Assembly (NCBI RefSeq): GCF_963675165.1
Contig: NC_087389.1
Location: 4,882,620-4,946,619 of the forward strand
From: Halichondria panicea
Taxonomy: Eukaryota > Porifera > Demospongiae > Suberitida > Halichondriidae
Direction of reading: 5' to 3'
Length of the DNA stretch: 64,000 nt
In this document: positions 47,036 through 57,017 of the stretch, one piece after another
How positions within the stretch are numbered: position 1 is the stretch's first letter
Layout of the letters: each line of letters begins with the position of its first letter
Position numbers and translations under genes: made by a program
Notes under the pieces: generated by a model
Told to the model about the DNA's origin: nothing
Databases searched by the model: none
The model's input: the letters and a program-made list of their open reading frames with translations, nothing else

Positions 47036-47524
47036 TACGGATAAATTCACACACACACATGCATGCACACATGCACACAATACATATCAGGTTACAATAA
47101 GCATGCAATTATAGACTGCCCATGCAAAACTATATGACATCTCCCACATTGGATTCACAGAACTCTTAAATTAATTACACATGCAATGAAATTGAAATGT
47201 ATTGATAGTGATTTGAACTTGCATGTATTTTATATATATAGCTATTTAAATTGTTGTAGCTATAATTATATAGGTATATACTTGCATTCATTTTGCAACT
47301 GAGGTTAACAAAAATTTTACTGAACATTTTGGCTCAGAGCTTTTAATTGGTGCATGTACATGTGTGTGTGTGTGTGTGTGTTGTACATGCAGTAGATGGT
47401 GCATGTTATCAGTTCATATGTACTTGTGCTTGATACTCGACTATCAATTAATGCATGGTTTACTGTGTATATTTTATAGCTTTTTTTTAGGTAAAATTGA
47501 AGAGTCCTTGACCCGCTCAGAGCC

Positions 47525-47615
47525 TAACCTCGGTCCCAGGCCGATTTTTTTTTAATAGAACGAAGTTGGTGACCTAGCGTTCAATTGGAGACAGATCGGC
47601 CTGGGATCGAGGCTA
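47525..47615. mobile_element. 91-bp MITE of the TAGCCTCG family
   Basis: Ends TAACCTCGGTCCCAGGCCGA and the inverted TCGGCCTGGGATCGAGGCTA. Its left inner sequence (poly-T, then AATAGAACGAAGTTG) resembles the left end of the 2.5-kb element at 27314, which supports a non-autonomous derivative. Confidence 0.72.
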
Positions 47616-47689
47616 GCGCAATGATATAGAAGGTTCAAAGTAAGTGAAAAAAGGGTAAGTGAAAATAGTTCATAATGTAATGTTACATT

Positions 47690-50565
47690 CAGAGTTAACC
47701 AGGTCCACGGCTGTAGGGGTTAACGCTGCGTGCCCACATGAGGACCTTGCTCCTCTAATGGACATGATTGATGATCGGAGGAGAGAGAAAGATAGTCGGC
47801 ATCTTAGCCAGCACATAGTACTATACTGTAGGGATTGTTCCATTTGGTTGCCAGAAGTGATGCCAGTCTTTTGTAAAATGTGTTGGCCTCATTACTTAGC
47901 CCCCCTGTGGCAGAAAGTACAAGTGGTGTAAAGGTGGCATGTTCGATCTCTCTTATTCTTTGTTCATAGGCCCGCTTTTTGATCCTTTCATGCTTTCTGT
48001 ATGCGGAGGAGAGTTGGGTATGTCTGTTGGACGGGGCCAGGGGGTTAAATACTCTAACGTCAAAGTAAGTTCTTTCAAATGTTCCTCCCCAAAAATCGTT
48101 GGCTGCTATATCTAGCCGTGCTCCATCCTGGCAGTTGGCTGAGGCACCTCTCAGAGCTTCCTGTGACACAGGTTGTAATTCCGGCTCTGTACAAACATTA
48201 TTGCACGCTTCTGTTAGGAGGGTGGCTGTTAGGTCCCTGATCTCGTTGTGCCTGATTGAGGGGAATCCTCCCCTAGCACAGGACATGGCATGTTCCACTG
48301 ATAAGTTTTTTCCACATTCACATTTTAGGGGCATGTCTGCTGGAGTCCAGCCATATCTGAGGGCTAGGGAATCTTGAAAAGCGCCCTTGTGGAGTGCAAA
48401 ACCGTGTTCCACCAATGGTATGGCAGTGAGTCATGTTGATGCTCCCTTCTCTTTTGCGAAATCCATTGCTCTCCTTAGTGGGTCCGGCAAGACCTCCGAG
48501 ATCCTATTCGCTTCTGCAAGGCTATTTGCTTGATTTTGTTGATGAACTTGTCTCTTGGATTCCAGCTGCTTCGAAACAATGGTGGGGCCATAGTTAGGGT
48601 CCTGAGAGAGGATGTGGTCACAGAGAGTCGACGTGACTAGAAGGGATGATGCTATCTTATGAGCCGCTGTTCTTGATGGAATGTCTATCCCAAGGCCACC
48701 AAACCTTGCTGGTAGAGCAAACAATGTGCACTGTAGGTCATTTGGTGGTGGTCTTCCTGTCAGTGCTGGAAGAAGATCTGAGCTAAGTGCATTGTCAATA
48801 GGCTTCAGCAGGTGGCCTATATCAGGGGTGGTGCGACTCAGGTAGGTCCATTTGCTCATCAGACCATGGGTGACAGCAGAAAAGGCTGCATGAGGTTGAG
48901 TTGTAGCGATTCTTGCCAGGCTCTTCACATTAGAGACCCATTCTTTGACCTTCAACTCAGTATGAGTTGTTACATATTCTCTAGGGCCAATGGCGACTCC
49001 CAGGTATGGTCTGCCATCAGTTGTTACGTTCACACCTGTGCCGGTGAAGAGGGTGTTGGCCTCAGCATTGCAGTCCTTCTTGGTAATCAACCATGTCTTC
49101 GATGCTTTTGGAAAGTAGCCATAGCCCGGGCCTGCTGTAGTTAATTTGTTCCACCATTCACGTAGTTCTGTAATTTTTCCCATGGCTGCGGCATCGTCTG
49201 CATACCATATCTGTTTGTAGTTTCCTTCCAGTTTCCTGATGAGTGGTATGGTCGCAAGGGCGTACATGGGCATCGCAAGTGGGTCTCCCTGAGTGGTTCC
49301 CTCTTGAGATAGTAATGTGTCTCCATCCACGAACAGTTCGGTGGGGGCTCTGTAATTGTTAATTAGTATGATGGCGAGGGGTGGACACAGTCTTTGAATA
49401 TTATGAAGAGCAACTTGTCTGTTAAGCGAGTTAAAGGCGTTGCTGGCATCGACCAGGAGCACACCTTCGCTGTCATCTGATTCAAAGGAAGTTCTTATAA
49501 TTACCGCATGCACTGCAGCTTTAATTCCAGCGATCTGTCCCCCACACAGTTGAAGACATCCAGCGGTGTCTTGTATGTCCTGCCTAGTAATGGAGAGGAC
49601 TGCTTTAGCAATAATCCGTCTGGCAGTGTCTCCAACACCTATATAGGATGTACACCTGGGATTTTGTCCAGGGCGATAAGCCTGCAGGCAAGTAGGGGTG
49701 AGATAGATTTGGGATCAATATAAGATGTGCAGATCCGCCTTGCTGCCAGAGCGAGCGAGTTGCATATGTCAGCAGAGGCACCTTTATATGATGTACATAT
49801 TCTTCTCCAACCGTGTGCGTCTATGCCCGATGGTCCCGCTGAGCCGGTGGTCCTCAATGCGGCCGATCTTATGGTGCTAGCATCAATAGAGTCAAAGATA
49901 ACAGGGTGGATAGGTTGGGGATCGGAATTTATGATGCATTCTGTTCTGGCCGGTTGGCCCAGAGGGTGCTTGCTGTTCAGTGCTTCTCTGACTGTGGGGG
50001 AGTCTTAGATGTTTGGGTCTGATGGATCGGTCAGGTGAAGAGTGCCACCTTTCTCCCCATTGTTCGATAGCAGATCCAATGCTGCCTTTATTTTTTCGGC
50101 AAACATCAGCTTGGCAAAGGAATGTGAGAGGTTCTGTTTGGCTGTGGGGGGATAGGTCTTTGGTAAGCGATTCTGTAAGGCCCTACTTTCCAATACTAAT
50201 TCATTTAAGTCACCATTCTTCCAAACTCTCAGCCTTCTATCCAGAAATGTGATGTGTTCCTTTGACTTGGAGGTGCGGTTTGGTTTTTGAAGAAGCAGGA
50301 TAGGCAGTACGGTGGCAGCCCGAAGGGCGATTAACTCCATCGAAGATTCTGTGGCAAAGGCTAAGAATAGCCTAGAGAGCTCTCGCACAAATTCTTTCCC
50401 GGCTTTGCCTAGTGGTATAGTAAAATAGTTTGGTCTCCAGTGTACGACTTCTGAGTACGTTGCTTCAATTATTTGAGTGAAATCTGTGGCACTGTGGATA
50501 CCCCATGTAAAATTGGGGGTGCTTATCGGTAAGAAGAAGCCATTGAAGTCCAGGCGCGACACCAT
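47690..50565 (-). pseudogene. Decayed retroelement: reverse transcriptase plus CCHC and restriction-like endonuclease
   Basis: On the minus strand: an N-terminal region (50565-50005), an in-frame TAA at 50002-50004, continuation (49857-49639 with GPSGIDAHGWRR), a 2-bp slip near 49640, then the RT core (49513-48431) with DASNAFNSLNR, TTQGDPLAMP and the catalytic YADD. A stop and frameshift at about 48431-48415 precede a C-terminal domain (48415-47804) with a CxC-x6-H-x3-C type zinc motif (CECGKNLSVEHAMSC) and DxARLD...FDVRV, consistent with a PD-(D/E)XK nuclease as in R2-like non-LTR elements. A last frameshift near 47820 separates the end motif SIRGARS. One stop and three frameshifts: dead. 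Family placement beyond RT plus RLE is uncertain. Confidence 0.82.
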
Positions 50566-50944
50566 ACCCCCACAGTTTGACCTCTGAACTCGTACAGCTT
50601 ATCTATAATAATATGAAGGCATGCTTAGAATGTATTGAGGAGGACATCTGTTGGATGTAATACACAAAAATGTGGCTTATTGCGTGCTGCTCTCTCTCTC
50701 TCTCTCTCTGCTATTTTGTGGTTTTGTGGCCATATTTAGTTCTGGAAGCAGAAAATAAACTGCAAAGGAAGAAAAAATGCTACTTTAGCGCAAACAATTG
50801 CGAATAGCTCATTAATAATTATATTCATGAGAAAATAAAACTCCACAGGTGTAGGAGCGCGCATGCGCTGGAACCATTGCGGTTTCGACTGGGTTGGAGA
50901 AGAACAATCAAGAAACTGAACCAGTAGCGCATAGCCTGGTCATA
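50566..50944. other. CT microsatellite and probable SUGT1 5' region
   Basis: (CT)n at about 50691-50709. The last 80 bp before the SUGT1-like ATG are more GC-rich (GCGCGCATGCGC) than the surroundings and could be the promoter/5' UTR. Confidence 0.4.
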
Positions 50945-51530
50945 ATGTCGGACACGGCCCCAGCAGAGAATAATCCGAGCAGCAAGGAAGCCCCCAAGTA
51001 TCGCCATGAGTGGTATCAGACCGCCTCTGACGTGTGTGTCAATGTCATGACTAAAGGGCTCAAGAAAGAGCAAGTACAAGTGGAATTCACTGAAAGGACT
51101 GTGCGTTACATTGTTAGACAGTACCATGATAATGGCCCTCACACACATTCCACCATTCCACTGTAGTTGCGTGTAGCCATTGAGTTGGTTAGAGAAAGTC
51201 CGTATGCTCTTGATCTACATCTGGCTCACTCCATTGACTGCGGCAAATGCAGTTTTAAAGTTTTAAGCACCAAGGTAGCGCTATTCCAACTTGTTGGCTT
51301 TAATTATATTAGTGTGTTGTTTACTGCAGGTAGAGATAAAGCTTCGGAAGGTGAAGTTCCAACAGTGGTGCAGCCTCGAGGAGACAGATGCCACTACAAA
51401 GACTAAGATGATACCCTCAATGCCATCCAAGTACCCCACCTCGTCCCACCATTCTCGTGACTGGGGCAAGCTCGTGGCAGAGGTTGAGAAGGAGGAAAAG
51501 GAAGATGAGATAAAGAAAGCAGAGGTATAA
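50945..51530 (+). CDS. SUGT1: SGT1/SUGT1-like protein: CS domain plus start of SGS domain, no TPR
   Basis: Exons 50945-51100, 51167-51274 and 51330-51524 (or to the TAA at 51528-51530), introns of 66 and 55 bp, GT-AG, all phase 0. The 153-154 aa product starts MSDTAPAENNPS, then a CS domain (YRHEWYQTASDVCVNVM, VQVEFTERT, CSFKVLSTK, VEIKLRK) and the beginning of the SGS motif (YPTSSHHSRDWGKL followed by a Glu/Lys helix). SGT1 is an HSP90 co-chaperone that in plants and animals stabilises NLR proteins; the CS domain binds HSP90. The N-terminal TPR of full SUGT1 and the C-terminal half of SGS are not seen. Introns argue against a processed copy. Either a compact CS-only paralog or a truncated duplicate. 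Confidence 0.8.
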
Positions 51531-52080
51531 ATAACACATCTTGATTGTCCTGACAAGTTGTCCTAGCAAAATACATGTTGTTCTGCCATCAGGTGATATT
51601 GGTCAGACACTAAATTACCCATGCAATGTCCTTAGTAATATCTAGGCTTTAGGAAAGGTAAGGTAATGCTTAGCACATAAAATAGAAGCTTACCTTGTCG
51701 TCTTGTCACTCTGCTACATAGCTATATAAATATATATAGGCATCCTCTTGTGCATTGAACAAAGACACATGGCTGTTATGAGATCATTATTTTAGTGCAC
51801 ATGCGCATCATAACTATGACCTTTGGCCTTCAATTTTTGCATGCTAGGACACTATAACCGAGCAAGGCTAAATGGCCGGTCAAATAGGCTAATTGCTCGG
51901 AAATTGACCGATGACCAACTGTTATACTTCTGAGAAAGCTATGAACAAGTCTTTTGTGAGTTGAGAATTGACCATCAAGAGTTCTGATTGTATCTATCTA
52001 ACCGTGTCTGCACATGCACTATAGCTGCGTCTGATCAACTAACAGTACCCCTGTACTCCACGGCGTGGATTCGAGGATAT
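51531..52080. other. No SGS continuation or other gene found
   Basis: I looked for the rest of the SGS domain here and did not find it. Confidence 0.4.
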
Positions 52081-52310
52081 AGCGTCTTCTTTGATACTTT
52101 GGTTTTAACCTGCGTCTCCAGTAGATGCAGCACACTATAATGCTGTCACTGCAGTATCTATTGCAATGATAAATAATGATATGAACAAACAACTCGTGAA
52201 GTAAAGACGCCCCAGCTCAATCTGTTTAATAATATCCACCAACAATAAACATGCAGTACACTTTCACTTTCCGTAGTGTCAAAATTGTTTCAGTATTATA
52301 GAATTTCCAG
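52081..52310 (-). pseudogene. RTK membrane-exon scrap fused to RTK flank sequence
   Basis: Minus strand 52180-52083 matches the part of the RTK1 membrane exon coding CCIYWRRRLKPKYQRR, with base changes and a stop; it joins directly to the sequence found right of RTK2/RTK3 (GCCCCAACTCAATCTGTT and on). A deletion derivative of the RTK unit more than 25 kb from the main cluster. Confidence 0.75.
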
Positions 52311-52699
52311 CAACTGCACCCACTACCAATAAGAGGTAATTGTATCGATTAATCTGATTATTTGCACGTAAATTACCCCGTGCGTGCGCAGAAGGGGTAG
52401 ACTGACTGGTGTGTGTGTGTGTGGACACAAAAATGAGCTGTTTGAGCGAACTAGACGCTTTCATGGACTGCTTAGTCTTTAACTACTAATTAAATAGTAG
52501 CAGTTGAAACTTGTAGGCGATCTTCGAAAGCTACAAGAAACACTGTTTTCTAATTGTTGCTTTCTAGATTCACGATTCACGATCATTCTATATTAGGTCA
52601 TTACGGTAAAAAGGTATTGTATCTATTTGCTGCTGTGTGCGTGCAACGAAGCTCAACCCATGGGGTGAACGCTCTATTATGAGCAGGATATTCTATGAT

Positions 52700-53100
52700 A
52701 CATTTCATGGCCATTGGCTTCATGGAATATAATTACTATAGCTATCTTATTGGGTTTCTTATGCTGTGGTCACAATAATCTCATAATAGTGCATATATTG
52801 GACCAGACCACATTACCAAAGAGGTTTGGATACTTCCTGTAACTGCACGGAGCCCTTATACAATTAGCCCTTGCTACTAAGTATTGCCTCACTCTTGCTA
52901 TAGTAACTTACAAGATAGACTAGATATTATCTTATGTAGTCTACTGTAATTGAGGTAATTATAGTGCCACAAAAACTTCTTCTGAGTGGTGCATTTTTTA
53001 TAACACAAAAGTTGCTTTCAGCCCTAAATTTAGATGGGCTTGCCTGTCCCCAGCCCTAAAAGGGGGGGACAGGTTTCAAGCTTATCAAGCATTCGTTCTC
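52700..53100. repeat. NLR/RTK-flank repeat, copy 3
   Basis: Collinear with 12400-12960 and with copy 4 that follows immediately. Serves as the uninterrupted reference for the LINE insertion at 53251. Confidence 0.7.
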
Positions 53101-53103
53101 TGC

Positions 53104-53250
53104 ATGGAATATAATTACTATAGCTATCTTATTGGGTTTCTTTTGCTGTGGTCACAATAATCTCATAATAGTGCATAATTATATTGGACCAGACCACATT
53201 ACCAAAGAGGTTTGGATACTTCCTGTAACTGCACGAGCCCTTATACAATT
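53104..53250. repeat. NLR/RTK-flank repeat, copy 4, left part
   Basis: Tandem duplicate of 52728-52876. It breaks at ...TATACAATT and resumes at 54323 with GCCCTTGCTA, continuing to about 54565. Confidence 0.75.
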
Positions 53251-54322
53251 TTTTTTTTTTTATATAATAATTCTGCAAAATGCATGGATACACTAGTAGC
53301 ATATTTTATGCTAACCTAATGTGTGCCCTGTATATAATATTATTTACAATAGCGAGTACAAATTAAAAATAAAGACTAATATTACACTAATGCAAGTGAC
53401 AGAGTACATTTCTCTTAAATGACAAAATCGATGTACTTTCCTGCAGCTCCAGTGGTAATTCATTCCATACAGATATTGCTTTTGGGAAAAAAGAGTTCGC
53501 ATATGCATTTGTTCTGCAAATTGGTCTTTCAAACTGTATATTTTTTGTGCTTCTTAGATTGAGAGGGCATACTCTTCTTTCCAGTGGTGGATCAGGGAAA
53601 TTTAAAGTTACCATTTATTACCTGGTAAAGGTATGATAGTTTCAGGTACAATCTTTTTGTGGAAAGGGACGGTAGGTCCACAGTATCTAATAGGGAGTCG
53701 TAGTCCCTATTCCAAAGTTTTGTGCAGATTTTAAGGGCAAACTTTTGTACTTTTTCTATTTTTTGAGAATTTGTTTTTTGGTGTGGATCCCAAACAGGGG
53801 CAGCATATTCCAGTTTTGATCTCACAAGTGAGGTGTAGAGTTGTCTTAAACATTCTAGTGACGAGTGGCCATAGAACTGTCGGTAAATTATACCAACCTG
53901 CTTGCAGGCATTTCTGCACATTCCTTCTATGTGTTTTGACCATGAGAGGTCGTGAGAGATCCACACTCTAAGGTACTTGAGTGGTCAACTTTAAGTAGGG
54001 GACGTCCACTGATATTGAGACACATGTTGGGAAGTGGTGGGCTGAATTTTCTTGATATAGTCATGTATTTACACTTGCTTTGGTTAAACAAGAGTACATT
54101 TCTTTCAGACCATGCTTGGAGTTGATCAATATCTCCTTGCAATTTTATATAATCTTCAGGAGATTGAATAGGATGGTAAAGAAGAAGATCATCAGCATAG
54201 AGCAAGAGACTTCCTTCATTTTGATGTAGATCGATGTCATTTATATAGATTAGGAAAAGAAGAGGTCCCAGCACCAAACCCTGGGGAACTCCTGACACAA
54301 CCTCCGAGATATTTGATGACTA
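53251..54322 (-). pseudogene. 5'-truncated LINE inserted in the flank repeat
   Basis: Minus strand: RT motifs SGVPQGLVLGPLLFLIYIND and YADDLLLY (54298-53927), continuing in a second frame with SWSKHIEGMCRNACKQVG, LEYAAPVWDPH and a C-terminal tail (53966-53387). The frame breaks near 53965. A T-run at 53250-53261 is the poly(A) tail on minus. This is the C-terminal part of a non-LTR (CR1/Jockey-like pattern) reverse transcriptase; the 5' part is missing. Confidence 0.85.
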
Positions 54323-54565
54323 GCCCTTGCTACACAGTATTGCCTCACTCTTGCTATAGGAATTTACAAGATAGACTAGATATTATCTTATGTATATATA
54401 GTCTACTGTAATTGAGGTAATTACAGTGCCACAAAAACTTCTTCTGAGTGGCGCATTTTTTATAACACAAAAGTTGCTTTCAGCCCTAAATTTAGATGGG
54501 CTTGGCTGGGGACCCCTAAAAGGGGGGGACAGGTTTCAAGCTTATCAAGCATTCGTTCTCTGCAT
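54323..54565. repeat. NLR/RTK-flank repeat, copy 4, right part
   Basis: Resumes the repeat after the LINE; matches 52876-53100. Confidence 0.7.
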
Positions 54566-54708
54566 TGCGTACGTACTAGAAAATATTAGCCGCGCCTCTA
54601 ATCTGACATAGCTGTGGTGCTGTAATTAGAATGTATACGTTATACCGGATTTTGCAGAGCTAGTTAAGCAACAGTTGCAAGCTCTTCTTGGATAGAATAT
54701 ATCAAGAG

Positions 54709-54872
54709 TAAGAGTGTTGAACTGCTGTAGTAATCGTGGAACCGCATTATTCAGTAAACTGTGGTCTGTGGTTTGTAGCACTGCCTGTATCAGGAACTGG
54801 TGTGGTTCTGGAAGTGTTGTGATTATATTACTATCAAGTGATGACGTAGGAGCAGGCAGTTCAACACTCTTA
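54709..54872. mobile_element. MITE with TAAGAGTGTTGAACTGC ends, copy 2
   Basis: Internally deleted relative to 11951-12201; both ends intact. Followed by short ACTCTTACTCTATCT duplications. Confidence 0.72.
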
Positions 54873-55905
54873 CTCTATCTACTCTTACTCTATCTACTCT
54901 TGTAAACCACGCCCATGGACCCATAGAAGCTTAGCCATCTTGTTAGCGAGAGCACCTTTCGTGTTTCTGCCGTCGCTTTGAGTCTTATAGTAAAGGTCAA
55001 GCATGGCTCTTTTCTCTTTGCTTACTTTCTTGAACAAATGAAAAAACTAAGAAAAACTGTGGACGCCTGGGGCTGTATATCCTACAGCTGTGACCAATGA
55101 GATCAATTAGTGGTGACGTAAGTGTGGTATAATAATAGAACGACTACGGTAGTAAAGGAAATAATGTTTCCTTTACTATATCTATGAACAAGCTCTTGAA
55201 CAACAATGAATAAGATTGAGCTGCACTTGTAAACACTAACTGATAGTGATTGTGTCCATTGCTCAATAGACAGCTGATACCTATTACCTGTTATCTAAAT
55301 GTATTGTAGATGGCTGAATCTACAACACCGAATACTGCTAGTTCCCCACAGGTGATGGAGGAGGATGGACTCACTGACACGGAAAGGGTATGATATTCAC
55401 ACGATAGATAGATACTCAATGATCTGAGTGCATTCTCCTAGTGCCTTGATGTACTTGTTGACCACCCATAAACACACTTGGCATCATTCATTCATCATAG
55501 TATATAGTGCCTACATTCTACCCTGTCAGTGTGAGGTGTTTTATTTCATGTTGTTCTCTCCACATGTATACCACTCTCTCTGGATGGACAACAGATTTGG
55601 ATTGAGGTATGTTGTGTGTAAGCTGACATGCATGCGTGTGTTCTGAGCAGGATGTAGACCGTCAGTGTTATTATTCCTTAGGCTTCACAAAGTCAATTTG
55701 TAGGCTATTTTTAATAGCAAGGGGATTGAGGCAATTGATAGATAATGATAATTAGGCCAAGCCAACTTAATTGCATGCTTCACGGATGCAAGCGGGGTCT
55801 CTTTTTGTGAAAATCAAAAAAACCCACTACCACCAACTCCATACCTTATAAAGCTTATTTGTGACCACAACTTACCAGTGTGGTTTGGGAAGCCTAACAA
55901 TTTCT
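54873..55905. other. Unassigned; one possible small coding exon
   Basis: At 55313-55389 a plus-strand segment after TTGTAG reads MAESTTPNTASSPQVMEED and ends at a GTATGA donor-like site. It is isolated and unrecognised. Nothing else supported. Confidence 0.2.
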
Positions 55906-55925
55906 TTAACCCTTTCCTTGCCATT
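55906..55925. mobile_element. Possible piggyBac-type left terminus (TTAA-CCCTTTCC)
   Basis: TTAA at 55906-55909 is followed directly by CCCTTTCCTTGCCA, the form of a piggyBac-like element end and its TTAA target. It lies about 1.1 kb beyond the transposase stop codon. The opposite end would be right of the window. Confidence 0.4.
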
Positions 55926-56851
55926 CGTGAAATCTGGAACAGGAGCGTCTTTAGGTCGATCAATTAGTGTGGATCCGGCCTCACCACGCCTCCAAGTCAT
56001 TCTATTAGTCTAGATCCGGCTAGCAATTCTAGCTGGGACTCCCAGTTCTAGCTCCTTTTGTTTAGCGTGTCAGAGACTGGGAGAAGATGATTGGCACTCC
56101 CTGGCTCCTTTGGATGTACAGCTGTCCAGATCCCTAGAACATACCCTCCATTCTGACGAGTTATCAGTGCATAGGGTGCTTACTAGATTCTTGCCAGCCA
56201 GTACAGTTCAAGCTACACACAGCACCGCTCAACTATTCTCTACCCCATTATCTAGCTAAATCTGGTCCAACTAGACAGCAGACACAGCTAGTTAATTCAG
56301 TAAAGCCAGGGGTAGCCCTACTTCTACGGTTGTTCAGTACCCACGGTAACAATTCCTCTGGGCTGGGCTAACTAGTTGAGCCACGCCTCCCAATTCTCAA
56401 GGCTAGGTACATGTCTCTGTCTAGCTGCTTCTTCAGCTTCTTGCTCAGTTTTGTGGCTTAGAGAAAGGCCAGCTACTCAGGGGGAAGAGTCCAGATGAAA
56501 GTCTGGCAGCCAGGTGACGTCCAAACGGTCAGTTATTCTTTCCACCAACTTTTTAATCTAGTCTAGTCCTGCTTGCACTGCTACTACTACTGCTGCCTAC
56601 TGCTGCTACTCTTCCTAGCTAGTCAAAGGTTTCTTTTTTTTTTTTTTTTTTTTTTTATAACTACATATGCACAAAGAGACATCAAAGCTTACATCAAAGG
56701 ACACAGATTTTTAGCCTACTTGACTGATAAGGCGGTTACCTAGACTACAGTTTGTTTGTCAGGGAGGAGCTCACATACAACTTCATCTAATTCATCATAA
56801 CGATTCCTTACCCATTGTTGTAATTTCTACAACAGATTGCCAAGGAAAGAG
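55926..56851. other. Sequence between piggyBac terminus and duplicated segment
   Basis: Non-coding; has GATCCGGC repeats (about 55970-56025), a CTACTACTGCTGCC stretch near 56580 and a T-run of about 23 at 56634-56656. Confidence 0.4.
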
Positions 56852-57017
56852 ATAATTACAACAGAATTTACAACAGAGTGGGTTAGGGCCTCTCATATAC
56901 AACTGAATTCTTTATCACAATTTTATTAATCATTGAAATAATACCCCTTTCCTCCCCTCTCCAAGGCCAATTTAGACCAGGAGAGTACCATCTAACAAAA
57001 ATCAGTCACACAGCACA

